Origin: Acidimicrobiales bacterium
GTDB taxonomy: Bacteria; Actinomycetota; Acidimicrobiia; Acidimicrobiales; Iamiaceae
DNA length: 33,103 bases
NCBI GenBank assembly: GCA_012513855.1
Contig: JAAZBK010000113.1
Location: 1 to 33,103, forward strand
Direction of reading: 5' to 3'
Notes under the pieces: generated by a model
The model's database searches: none
Told to the model about the DNA's origin: nothing
The model's input: only the letters and a program-made list of their open reading frames with translations
Translations under genes and position numbers: made by a program
In this document: positions 7,753 to 16,900 of the stretch, in pieces
Layout: the number at the start of each line of letters is the position of its first letter
Numbering within the stretch: the stretch's first letter is position 1

Positions 7753-9762
7753 GTGGGGGACACGTCGGGGGAGGGGTCCGCTCTCCGCAGCGCGGCGCAG
7801 AAGTGGCGCGTCCGCGATCTCGGCCCGCGAGGGCGCCTGGTGGTGCTGGCCGTGGCGATCCTGCTGTCGGTGCCGTACGCGGCGGCGGTGGTGGGGGCAC
7901 TCGAGGTGGGTTGGCGACCCAGCAACGACGACGCGCTGATCGCCCTTCGGGTGCACGACGTGCTGGCCGGCGAGTGGCCGCAACTGGGCCAGCCCAGCAC
8001 GGCCGAGCACTACGCCGGCTCCGAGATCGTGCGCCATCCGGGACCGATCCAGTTCTACCTGTTCGCCCCGGTGGTGGCCCTGGTGGGTGCCAACCCGGGC
8101 CTGCTCCTGGGCGCGGCCGCGGCGAACCTGGGAGCGGTCCTGGTGGCGGCATGGGTGCTGTTCCGGCGGGCCGGACCGAAGGTGGGGCTGCTGGGCGCGA
8201 TCGCGTTGTCGTTGCTGGCCTGGGCGCAGGGCCCGGTCCAGCTCGTCGACCCGATCAGCTCGAACATGGGGGGCATCACGCTGGTGGGTCTGGCGGTGCT
8301 GGCGTGGGCGGTGATCGACGGCGACGCGCGACTGCTCCCTCTCATGGCGCTGTCGCTCGCCTTCGTGGCGCAGCAGCACCTGGCCGTCTTCGGTCTGGCC
8401 GGCGGGCTCGGGGCGGTGGCCGTGCTCGTCCTGGTCGTCACGATGGCCCGACGGCGCGACGGAGCGGCGGTCCCATGGTTGCTGGGCGCGGTGGCGGTGT
8501 CGCTCGTGGCTTGGGCACCCGTGCTGGTCGACCAGTTCACCGGGACCGGGAACCTCGGTCGGTTCCTGACCTTCGCGGGCTCGTCCGACCGACCCGACCT
8601 GGGGTGGGCGGCCGGCGCGCGCCAGGCGGCGAGGGCCATCGGGTTCCCCCCGTTGGTCTGGCGCACCGACCTGACCGGCGACGACATCCACGTGGCCCTG
8701 TCACCCTTCGCCTGGTTCGGTGCCGCGGCGGTGGGGGTTGCTCTGGTGGCCGTGGTCGTCGCCGACCGTCGTCGCCGGCCCAGCCGGGCGGCCCTGGCCG
8801 GCACCGTCCTGGTGCTGGTGGTGCTCGGGGTGATCACCGGTTCGAACGTGCCGGCGTCGGTGGAGGCCGCCCGCCTCAACCTGTACCGGTGGACGTTCGT
8901 GGCCAGCGTCCTCGCCTGGTCGACGTTGGGCTGGAAGGCCGCGTCGATGCTGGCTGCCCGATTCCCGACGCTCATCCGCGATCCGCGTCGGATCCAGCTG
9001 GCGGGCGCGGCCGGGGTCCTGCTGCTCGCGTGGGTGACCGTCGCCGCCGTGGTGGCCGGAGGACCGCGGGTCTGGCGTGACGAGGTCGTGTTCGACGCCG
9101 AGGCCCGACTGTCTGCGGCGATCGAGCGCGAGGTGGCCGGGTTCGACCGGGTGCTGGTGGTGCCGGTGGGGGCAGCGGCCGAGTTCTCCGTGGCGCCGGC
9201 GCTGGTGGTCGACCTGGTGGAGGCCGGGCACCTAGTGGGCGTACCCCCCAGCCAGGAGGCCGGCTACGGCCGCCACCTCGTCTCCGACGGCGACTACGAC
9301 GCGGCGCTGGTGGTGGTCTCGGGGTTCGGGGAGGCCCAGGCCTGGCCGGGACGGACGGTGGCCCGCGTCGACCTGAACGAGTCGTCGTCGGCCGCGCGGG
9401 CGATCCTGGCCGACCAGGTGCGCGGGCGTGATCTGGAGGTGTCGTCGACGGCCGACGAGGTCCTCACCGAATTGATGGGCGACCCGAACGGCGCCGCCGC
9501 CGGGCTCTTCTCCACCTTCATGCTCGGCTTGGCCGACGAGCCCGAGAAGGTCCTCGCTCACGGCCTCGCCGGACGAGCACTGGCCGCTGGCTACTTCGAT
9601 GGGCTGGAACTGGACGAAGAGGCGCTGGCGACGCTGGTCGACAACCCTCCGGTGGAGGTCTGGAACGACGATGTGCTCGAGGTCCGGATGCTCACGCCCG
9701 CCGAGATCGACGAGCACCGCGATGCCCTGATGGGAGCAGGCCTGGGACGACCGGTGGCCTGA
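7753..9762 (+). CDS. Large polytopic membrane protein, GT-C glycosyltransferase-like
   Basis: A 669-residue protein, from the GTG at 7753 placed 19 bp after sufC. About ten or more hydrophobic segments occupy roughly residues 20-450, starting with LVVLAVAILLSVPYAAAVVG. A soluble domain of about 200 residues follows. The first outer loop carries an acidic pair (SNDDALIALRVHDVL) followed by HPGPIQFYLFAPV; this layout recalls GT-C glycosyltransferases, which transfer sugars from polyprenyl-phosphate donors using acidic residues in the first loop. I cannot assign a specific family, donor or acceptor. No SD is evident, and it may be read through from the suf operon. It has no obvious link to Fe-S assembly. 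Confidence 0.6.
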   Translation: MGDTSGEGSALRSAAQKWRVRDLGPRGRLVVLAVAILLSVPYAAAVVGALEVGWRPSNDDALIALRVHDVLAGEWPQLGQPSTAEHYAGSEIVRHPGPIQFYLFAPVVALVGANPGLLLGAAAANLGAVLVAAWVLFRRAGPKVGLLGAIALSLLAWAQGPVQLVDPISSNMGGITLVGLAVLAWAVIDGDARLLPLMALSLAFVAQQHLAVFGLAGGLGAVAVLVLVVTMARRRDGAAVPWLLGAVAVSLVAWAPVLVDQFTGTGNLGRFLTFAGSSDRPDLGWAAGARQAARAIGFPPLVWRTDLTGDDIHVALSPFAWFGAAAVGVALVAVVVADRRRRPSRAALAGTVLVLVVLGVITGSNVPASVEAARLNLYRWTFVASVLAWSTLGWKAASMLAARFPTLIRDPRRIQLAGAAGVLLLAWVTVAAVVAGGPRVWRDEVVFDAEARLSAAIEREVAGFDRVLVVPVGAAAEFSVAPALVVDLVEAGHLVGVPPSQEAGYGRHLVSDGDYDAALVVVSGFGEAQAWPGRTVARVDLNESSSAARAILADQVRGRDLEVSSTADEVLTELMGDPNGAAAGLFSTFMLGLADEPEKVLAHGLAGRALAAGYFDGLELDEEALATLVDNPPVEVWNDDVLEVRMLTPAEIDEHRDALMGAGLGRPVA

Positions 9763-9820
9763 GGGCCCCGTCCTCGACCTCTCTGCCCTATGTGGCGCCC
9801 GGTTCGATGATGTGTTTCTG

Positions 9821-9905
9821 TGTTCTGTGTTCGTGACGGCGTGAACAGCAAACGTTGGGATCGATGGCGAGATGAGGTACCCTTTGTTCTGTGTTCGTGA
9901 CGGCG
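9821..9905 (+). repeat. Two perfect 21-bp direct repeats flanking the AbiE-like promoter
   Basis: Bases 9821-9841 and 9885-9905 are identical over 21 positions (both contain GTGTTCGTGACGGCG), with a 64-bp period, close to six helical turns. The first copy lies upstream of the -35 box. The second begins just after the -10 box and covers the GTG start codon. This is the arrangement expected of operators bound by the antitoxin itself. Confidence 0.8.
9855..9883 (+). promoter_or_regulatory. Putative promoter of the AbiE-like operon (leaderless)
   Basis: TTGGGA (9855-9860), a 17-bp spacer and TACCCT (9878-9883) form a good -35/-10 pair. Transcription would begin at about 9890-9891, which is the GTG start codon itself, and no Shine-Dalgarno sequence precedes it. 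A leaderless mRNA is inferred. Confidence 0.55.
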
Positions 9906-10898
9906 CAAACGGATGAATATGTAGATCTGGCGCGCGAGGTGGCCGATGCGTTGCGCCACCTGGGCCTCGACGTCCGGGAGGTGCACGGCATCCTCACGAT
10001 CGACGGCACCCGCCAGGCGCTCAACCTCGTCTCGCGTGCCCACCCCACTCCGGCCGACGTCGCCCGCCTGGTCGACGAAGCGCCCGCCCGGTTCCCCGCG
10101 ATGGTCGTGGCCGACCGGATCAGCGAACCAGGACGCGATGCGCTGCGACGAGCGGGCTGGGGCTGGCTGGATCGTCGAGGCCACGTACGGATGTGGACGG
10201 TCGGGGTCCGGGTCGAGTCACCCGTGGACCTCGGCACCGGAGCGAAGACGGGCCGCTCCGCCGACGGCGACTCAGGTCCGTCCGGGAACCCGTGGACCAC
10301 CGTCGGCCTCGAGGTGGCGCTGGCCGCGCTGGTCGACCCCGATGCGCCGGTGGCGGCGCGGGCGGTCTCGCAGCGGATAGGTCGTAGCGCGGGCGCGGTC
10401 CACCAGATGGTCACCCGCTTCACAGAGGTCGGCCTCATCGGCCCCACCACCCGGCTCGCCCTCCTACCCGAGCTGTTCTGGGAGACGGCCGCCCACTGGC
10501 CCGACGACGGGTGGATCGCCCTGCCCATATCCATCGACGAGGTGGCCGAACGGATCGGTGGCGACGCCATGACCCGGGCCGACGAGCGCGCGGCCACCCT
10601 CGCCGGTGCCCGGATCCCGGCCGTCGGCGACCTGCCCGCGCGTTGCTACGTCAGGGCCGAGGGGGCCATCCGCCGGCTCAGGAACCTGTCGGACCGCACC
10701 CGTCCGACCCGCACCTGGATCAGGCGGGCACCGGTCACCTGGCTGCCCGACAACGACGATCACCCACCGTCCGATGCCCATCCCTGGCGCGTCGCCCACC
10801 CGATCGTGTGCGCGCTCCGGCTGGCAGCCGATCCCGCGCGCGGTCGCGAGATCGTCGAGCAGTGGGGCATCGTGCCCGCGGGGGAGGGGGCATCGTGA
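9891..10898 (+). CDS. AbiEi-like antitoxin / winged-helix regulator of a type IV toxin-antitoxin pair
   Basis: A 335-residue protein. The central motif, MVVADRISEPGRDALRRAGWGWLDRRGHVRMW (about residues 68-100, quoted here in part: VVADRIS, GWLDRRGHVRM), matches the 'becomes L..aGi.ylD..GN.rl' block seen in AbiEi-family antitoxins. Residues about 135-185 (SQRIGRSAGAVHQMVTRFTEVGLIG) look like a helix-turn-helix of winged-helix type. AbiEi proteins neutralise the AbiEii nucleotidyltransferase without forming a stable complex and repress their own promoter. The stop overlaps the toxin start (GTGA at 10895-10898). GTG 9891 is chosen because it sits at the predicted transcription start; GTG 9897 is possible. 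It is longer than the minimal AbiEi proteins. Family assignment is by motif and context, not by alignment. Confidence 0.7.
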   Translation: MFVTAQTDEYVDLAREVADALRHLGLDVREVHGILTIDGTRQALNLVSRAHPTPADVARLVDEAPARFPAMVVADRISEPGRDALRRAGWGWLDRRGHVRMWTVGVRVESPVDLGTGAKTGRSADGDSGPSGNPWTTVGLEVALAALVDPDAPVAARAVSQRIGRSAGAVHQMVTRFTEVGLIGPTTRLALLPELFWETAAHWPDDGWIALPISIDEVAERIGGDAMTRADERAATLAGARIPAVGDLPARCYVRAEGAIRRLRNLSDRTRPTRTWIRRAPVTWLPDNDDHPPSDAHPWRVAHPIVCALRLAADPARGREIVEQWGIVPAGEGAS

Positions 10899-11653
10899 CC
10901 GTGATCCTGTCGGGCCGGCGCAACGGCAGCACCCACCGCGAGATCGAGCTGCTGGCGTCGCTGCCGTCCGAGCTCCGCTTGATCGGTGGCCTGGCCGTGA
11001 TGGTGCGGGTCGGGACCCCGCACCGCGCCACCGTCGACCTCGACGCCCTGGCTCGGGACCCAGGCGTGCACGAGCAGCTCGCACGCCTAGCCCTCACGGC
11101 CGACGGCGGCGGGCAGTACACGTTCCGGGGCGACATGGACCTCGACGTCATCGACGTGGCCGGCGTCCGCGTGGATCAGCTGCTCCTCGACATCGCGGCC
11201 GCCGATCCCGGAGCAGAGCTCACCGACCTGGAGCTGAACGTGGTGGCCCACACCTGGGCGCACGACACCGCCACCGAGCTCGACCTGGCCGCGGCCGACG
11301 ACGAGAGCGGCGACATCCTGGCTAGAGCCGACCGGCGACTGGTGGCCAGCACCGCGGGTCTGGTGGCGATGAAGGCCACCACCGTGGCTCTGAGGGCATC
11401 GTCGAAACCGGAGAAGCGGGCTTCGGATCTCTACGACCTCGGACGTCTCCTGATCGACGGTGGGCTCTCCCGCGGCGAGCTCCTGACGCTGCCCAACCCG
11501 CTGTCGGAGGCGGTTCGGGAGCGCCTGGAGGGCTGGTACGTCGACGACCGCGGCCGCGACCGCACCTTCCGCGAGGTCCGCCGCTTCGACGAACCCCGCC
11601 TCGACCTCGACGACGCCGCCGACGCAGTGGCCGACGCCTTCGACTCCGTGTGA
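10895..11653 (+). CDS. AbiEii-like nucleotidyltransferase toxin
   Basis: A 252-residue protein from GTG 10895 (GTG 10901 is possible). The N-terminal nucleotidyltransferase motif is IGGLAVMVRVGTPHRATVDLD: G31-G32, then R44, T46, D48 and D50, matching the GG...RxTxDxD signature of AbiEii/AbiGii toxins. A second block, KATTVALRASSKPEKRASDLYDLGRLL (in parts: KATTVALR, KRASDLYDLG), matches the downstream Lys/Asp motif of the same family. Characterised relatives such as AbiEii and MenA-type enzymes add nucleotides to RNA, blocking growth, and can act in phage defence by abortive infection. The 4-bp overlap with the AbiEi-like gene is typical of the operon. Both catalytic Asp residues are intact, so the toxin appears functional. 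Confidence 0.8.
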   Translation: MTVILSGRRNGSTHREIELLASLPSELRLIGGLAVMVRVGTPHRATVDLDALARDPGVHEQLARLALTADGGGQYTFRGDMDLDVIDVAGVRVDQLLLDIAAADPGAELTDLELNVVAHTWAHDTATELDLAAADDESGDILARADRRLVASTAGLVAMKATTVALRASSKPEKRASDLYDLGRLLIDGGLSRGELLTLPNPLSEAVRERLEGWYVDDRGRDRTFREVRRFDEPRLDLDDAADAVADAFDSV

Positions 11654-11668
11654 CCAGGGCGGTATGCG

Positions 11669-11682
11669 CCTGATCGATCAGG
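11669..11682. promoter_or_regulatory. 14-bp perfect palindrome upstream of the transporter operon
   Basis: CCTGATCGATCAGG is a perfect palindrome 16 bp after the AbiEii-like stop. As RNA it gives a 5-bp stem with a TCGA loop and no T-run, so it is a poor terminator. As DNA it could be an operator for the transporter operon. Confidence 0.4.
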
Positions 11683-11709
11683 GTGCGTGACGCCCGGCAC
11701 GCGAAAGAA

Positions 11710-11728
11710 CTTGCAGATAGGGTGCAAG
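11710..11728 (+). promoter_or_regulatory. CTTGCA-N7-TGCAAG dyad over a -10-like TAGGGT
   Basis: CTTGCA (11710-11715) and TGCAAG (11723-11728) are perfect inverted 6-mers. The spacer holds TAGGGT (11718-11723), a TAnnnT -10 candidate without a convincing -35. It lies 75 bp upstream of the permease start and is the best candidate operator/promoter for the transporter operon. Confidence 0.35.
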
Positions 11729-11803
11729 GACTTCGTCGGGGGAAGGGGAAGCCCACGACGGGGTCTCAAAGGGGATCTCATCACTAGGAGTCGTCGCCGG
11801 ACA

Positions 11804-13924
11804 ATGGCCCGCACCGGATTCCAGGGGACCGACGCGGCGCAGGCCGTCCGTCCGTTCATCCCCGCGCTCCTGATCATCGGGGTCCAGTTGGTGGTCTTCC
11901 CTGCGGGCCTCGGGCCGTGGTCGCTGGGCGTGATCTCGGGGTTGCTCACCGCGCTCGTGGCCCTGGGCCTGGCGCTCGTCTACCGGGCGAACCGGATCCT
12001 CAACTTCGCCCAGGGCGACCTGGGCACGGTCCCCACCACCGTGGTGGTCGGGCTGGTCGCGGTGACCGGGCTCCCCTGGCTGGTGGGAGCAGCACTGGGC
12101 CTGGTGTTCGCCGTGGTCCTCGGGGCCGTCATCGAGTTCTTCATCATCCGGCGGTTCGCCCGAGCGCCCCGGCTGCTGCTGACCGTGGCCACCATCGGGC
12201 TGTCGCAGTTGCTGGTGGTGGCGGGAACGTTGCTGCCCCGCTGGTGGGGCAAGACGATCTTCGCTGCGGAACGGCTCCCGGATCCCTTCGAGGCGAGCAT
12301 CGAGATCGGCAACCAGACCCTCGGTGGGACCGAGGTGCTGGCGCTGGTGCTGGCGCCCGTCCTCATGGCCGGCCTGGCTCTGTTCCTGCGGGGAACCGAC
12401 GTGGGCGTGGCCGTGCGGGCCGCCGCCGAGCGATCCGACCGGGCCGCTCTGCTCGGCATCCCGGTGCGACGGCTCCAGACCCTGGTGTGGGTGGTGGCCA
12501 CCGTGCTCTCCTTCTGCGGGGTGTTCCTGCACGCCGGGATCTTCGGATTCGGCGGTGCGTCGACGCTCAGTCCGCAGGCGCTCGTCTTCGCCCTCGGGGC
12601 CCTCGTGATCGGTCGCATGGACCACCTGCCGGCGATCGCCGCGTCGGCCGTGGCGCTCCGGATCCTGGAGCAGGGCATCCTCGTGAACAACCCGAGCCAG
12701 CCCGGCCGCACCTACGTGGTCCTGGCCGCTCTCCTGCTGGTGGTGCTGGTGGTCCGCCGCTCCGGAACCCGGCGGATCGACACCGATGCGGTGTCGTCGT
12801 GGGCCGCCGCCGAGGAGGTGCGCCCCATCCCCCGCGAGCTGCGCTCACTGACGATCGTGCGCGTCCTCCGGATGGCGCTGCCCTTGCTGGCGTTGGCGGT
12901 GGCCGTCGCCCTGCCCGCGGTGCTCAGCGAGTCGCAGGAGTTCAAGGCGGCCACGGTGGCCGCCTTCGCCCTCATCACCTTGTCGGTGGTGGTGCTCACC
13001 GGCTGGGCCGGGCAGGTCTCGCTGGGGCAGATGTCGTTCGTGGGCACCGGTGCCGCGGTGGGGGCGGTGGCCACCCACACCTGGCACTTCGACATGAGCC
13101 TCGCCCTCCTGGTGGCCGGACTGGCCGGAGCGGTGGTGGCGGTGGTGGTCGGGCTTCCGGCGCTGCGCCAGCCCGGCCTCTACCTGGCGGTGACCACGCT
13201 GGCGTTCGCGCTGGCCAGTTCGAACTTCCTCCTGAACCGCGCCGAGCAGACCTGGATCCCCCGCGACGGTCTCGAACGGCCCGACCTCTTCAAGACCTAC
13301 GACCTGAGCAGCGAGGCCGCCATGTACTGGTTCGTTCTCGGTGTGGTGGTCCTCGGCTTCCTCGCCGTGGCCGGCATCCGCCGCAGCCGGACCGGGCGAA
13401 CGTTGCTGGCCGTGAGGGACAACGAGCGCGGAGCCGCGGCGTACGCGATCCCGGTGCTCCGGGCCAAGCTCACCGGGTTCGCTCTCTCCGGTTTCCTGGC
13501 CGCGGTGGCCGGGTGCCTGCTCGTGCACGTCAACGGCTCCTACACCGAGCAGCCGTTCGTGGTGGGAGAGAGCCTCGGCGTGTTCACCGCCGCGGTGGTG
13601 GGCGGGTTGGGCTCGTTGACCGGCGCCGTCCTGGGCGCTCTCTTCATCAACGGCGGGCGGTGGTTCCTGTCCGAACGCTGGGCGTTGCTGCCGTCGGCGG
13701 TGGGCGTGCTCGGGGTGCTGCTGGTGGCCCCGGGAGGTCTTGGCGACCTCCTCTTCCGGCTTCGCGACGCCGGTCTTCGCCGTCTGGCCCGCAAGCGGGG
13801 GATCGTGGTGGCCAGCCTCATGGCCGACGAAGGGGGCGACGACGCGCCCGCCGCCCTCAAGGTGGCGATGCCGTCCGCACCCGACGGCAAGGAGCTGGTG
13901 GGCGCCGGAGAGGGAACCCGATGA
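11804..13924 (+). CDS. Fused branched-chain amino acid-type ABC permease (LivH-LivM)
   Basis: A 706-residue protein joining the two membrane subunits of a HAAT-family importer, which are usually separate genes of about 300-350 residues each. The LivH half (about 15-325) shows LVYRANRILNFAQGDLGTV and the coupling-loop motif AAAERSDRAALLGIPVRR. The LivM half (about 350-660) shows LTGWAGQVSLGQMSFVGTGA, the loop LLAVRDNERGAAAYAIPV and FALSGFLAAVAG. A soluble linker of about 35 residues (RRIDTDAVSSWAAAEEVRP) joins them. The ATG at 11804 is preferred because it comes shortly before the first helix; AGGAG lies 13 bases upstream, a long spacing. An in-frame GTG at 11687 would add a basic, non-homologous stretch. 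The stop overlaps the ATG of the next gene (ATGA). The substrate is unknown; amino acids, amides or urea are all known for the family. Confidence 0.88.
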   Translation: MARTGFQGTDAAQAVRPFIPALLIIGVQLVVFPAGLGPWSLGVISGLLTALVALGLALVYRANRILNFAQGDLGTVPTTVVVGLVAVTGLPWLVGAALGLVFAVVLGAVIEFFIIRRFARAPRLLLTVATIGLSQLLVVAGTLLPRWWGKTIFAAERLPDPFEASIEIGNQTLGGTEVLALVLAPVLMAGLALFLRGTDVGVAVRAAAERSDRAALLGIPVRRLQTLVWVVATVLSFCGVFLHAGIFGFGGASTLSPQALVFALGALVIGRMDHLPAIAASAVALRILEQGILVNNPSQPGRTYVVLAALLLVVLVVRRSGTRRIDTDAVSSWAAAEEVRPIPRELRSLTIVRVLRMALPLLALAVAVALPAVLSESQEFKAATVAAFALITLSVVVLTGWAGQVSLGQMSFVGTGAAVGAVATHTWHFDMSLALLVAGLAGAVVAVVVGLPALRQPGLYLAVTTLAFALASSNFLLNRAEQTWIPRDGLERPDLFKTYDLSSEAAMYWFVLGVVVLGFLAVAGIRRSRTGRTLLAVRDNERGAAAYAIPVLRAKLTGFALSGFLAAVAGCLLVHVNGSYTEQPFVVGESLGVFTAAVVGGLGSLTGAVLGALFINGGRWFLSERWALLPSAVGVLGVLLVAPGGLGDLLFRLRDAGLRRLARKRGIVVASLMADEGGDDAPAALKVAMPSAPDGKELVGAGEGTR

Positions 13925-16900
13925 CCGACACCGTCGAGACCGTCTCCGACGACGAGGAGCTGCCGGGCGAGGCGATGCCGGGTGAGGCTGGCCCTCCGAA
14001 GCGGTTCGGCGGCCGGCTGCTGGACTCGTCGTGGCTGGGCGCGGCCGGCTGGTATCCGCTGGCCGTCCTGTTCGGCCTGAACATGGCCGACGAGCTCGAC
14101 CGCTCCGCCTTCGTGGTGCTGCTGCCCGACATCCGCGACCACTTCGGCCTCGACAACTCCGGGATCCTGTGGGTGGTGGCGCTGGCGGGGGCGGCGGCGC
14201 TCCTGCTCACCGTCCCCATCGCCCAGCTCGCCGATCGCTCCGACCGGGTGCGCATCGCTCTCGCCGGGGCGGCCATCTGGGCCGCCTTCTCCTTGGGCAC
14301 CGGCTTCGCCCTCACCATGTGGATGCTGGTGATCATGAGATCTGGCTCGGCCATCGGCCAGGCCGTGGTCTTCCCAACCCACAACAGCCTCATCGCCGAC
14401 TTCTACCCGATCGCCAGCCGGCCCAAGGTGTACTCCTGGCACCGCGCCGCCAACAGCATCGGCTCGATCCTCGGTCTCCTGATCGGTGCCGGCCTGGCTT
14501 CGGTGTTCGACTGGCGAGCGCCGTTCCTGGTCTTCGCCGTGCCGACGATCCTGCTGGTGATCGCCGGGCTCAGGCTCAGCGACCCGGGCCGGGGCCACTT
14601 CGAGAGGCAGGCATCGGACCTGGGCATCGACCCTGGGCTCGAGGAACCGCCGCCATCGTTCGCGGAGGCGATCAGGATGGTGTGGACCGTCCGCAGCCTG
14701 CGTCGGATCTTCACCGCACTGCCGTTCCTGGCCGCATCGATCGTCGGCTTCGCCTCGCTGGCCTCGCTCCAGTACGCCGAGACCTTCGACCTGGAGGAGC
14801 TGGGCCGGGCGTGGGCCAACGTCCCGGTGCAGTTGGTGGAGCTGGCCGGCGTGGTCCTAGGCGCCCGCCTGACGTCGAAGGCGTTCGCCAAGGGCGGACC
14901 CTCGGCCATCTTCAACGTCCTCGGTGTGGCCGCGGTGGTGGCGTCCGTCCTGGCCGTCGGGTTCGCCCTCGCCCCCAACGTCGGCACCGCCATCGCCCTC
15001 CACGGGCTGGTGGCGGGCACGTTGGTGATCGTCGGCCCCGGCGTCATGGCCTCGCTGTCGCTGGCCATCCCGCCCCGGGCCAGAGCCATCGGCTTCTCGG
15101 TCGGTGCGCTGTGGGTTCTGCCCGGGCTGCTGGTCATCCCGTTCGTGGGTTGGATCGGCGACGCCCACGGCTTCCGCTGGGGGCTGCTCGCCATGCCACC
15201 CGTGTTCCTGGTGGGCGGGTTCCTCATCGCGTCGGTGCGGTCGGTGATCGACGACGACATCGCCCAGGTCTGGACCGGCGCCGCCACCCGGGCCCAGATG
15301 ATCAAGGACCGGGCCGACGGCAAGCTCCCACTGCTGTCGGTTCGCAACCTCCAGGTCGCCTACGGCGACGTGCGGATCCTCTTCGGGGTCGACCTCGACG
15401 TCGAGGAGGGCCAGATCATCGCCCTGCTCGGCACCAACGGAGCCGGCAAGTCGACGCTGCTCAAGGCGATCTCCGGGGTGGCCCCGGCGCACCGGGGAGC
15501 GGTGGTGTTCGACGGGCGCGACATAACCCACGCCCCGCCCGACGAGATCGCCCCGCTCGGCGTCGCCCAGGTTCCCGGCGGCCAGGGCACCTTCCCCAGC
15601 CTCACGGTGGCGGAGAACCTGCGGGTCGCCGGGTGGCAGATCCGCGGCGACGAAGCCACCCGCGCCGCTCGGGTCGACGATGCGCTCGAGCTGTTCCCGG
15701 TGCTGCGCCAGCGGCTCGACGACCCGGCCGCCGACCTGTCGGGTGGTCAGCAACAGATGCTGGCGCTCGCCATGGCGTTCCTCACCAGGCCCAAGCTGTT
15801 GATGATCGACGAGCTGTCGCTCGGCCTGGCACCGGTGGTGGTCGAGCAGCTCCTCGACGTGGTGCGCTCTCTGCGCGATCAGGGCACCACGATCATCCTC
15901 GTGGAGCAGTCGGTGAACGTGGCGCTCACGGTGGCCGACACCGCCTACTTCATGGAGAAGGGCGAGATCCGGTTCCACGGTCCCACCGCCGAGCTGCTCG
16001 ATCGGCCCGACGTGCTGCGCTCGGTGTTCCTGGCAGGAGCCGGATCACGGTTGACGAGCAACGCCAGCGACGGGGATCGCGACACGGAGCCGACGCCGGT
16101 AGCCGAAGCACCGGTGGGCCGGCCGGCCTCGGCCGGCGACGCAGAACAGACCCCCGCTCTCCGGGTGAGCGACGTGGGCATCAGCTTCGGCGGGATCCGG
16201 GCGGTGAGCCAGGTCACCTTCGACGTCGATCCCGGTGAGGTGGTCGGCATCATCGGACCCAACGGGGCGGGCAAGACCACGCTGTTCGACCTGATCTCGG
16301 GCTTCCTGGCCTCCGACACCGGTGAGGTCCGCCTGGCCGGCGTCGACGTGTCGACCCTGCCGCCGCACCGGCGGGCAGGTCTGGGTCTCGGCCGCAGCTT
16401 CCAGGACTCCAAGCTGTTCCCGTCGCTCACCGTGGAGGAGACGCTCCTGGTGGCGCTCGAGCGGTGGCTCGACGTCCGCGACCCGATCAACGCGGCATTG
16501 CGCATGCCCGCCCACGTCGACAGCGAGACCGTCGCCCGTCACCGGGTCGACGAGCTGATCGACCTGCTGGGCCTGGAGGCGTTCCGCACCAAGTTCGTGG
16601 GTGAGCTGAGCACCGGATCGCGTCGGGTGGTCGACCTCGGCTGCGTGCTGGCCCACGAACCGTCGCTTGTGCTGCTCGACGAGCCGTCGTCGGGGATCGC
16701 CCAGCGTGAAGCCGAGGCGCTCGGGCCGCTCCTGCTGCGGATCCGCGATTCCCTGAACGCCAGCATCGTGGTCATCGAGCACGACATGTCGCTCATCTCG
16801 TCCATCTCGGACCGCCTCGTCGCCCTCGACCAGGGCCGCCTCGTCACCCAGGGAGAGCCGGCCGAGGTGCTGGCCCACCCCGAGGTGGTCGCCTCCTACC

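Noticed and set aside
9841-9900. Possible 19-residue upstream reading frame ending at the AbiEi-like start (GTG 9841 to TGA 9898-9900)
   Set aside because: It contains the predicted promoter, so it would not be transcribed in the main mRNA; no SD.
11687-11803. N-terminal extension of the LivHM permease to GTG 11687
   Set aside because: The added 39 residues are basic and unlike LivH, and they would place the CTTGCA dyad and -10 candidate inside the gene.
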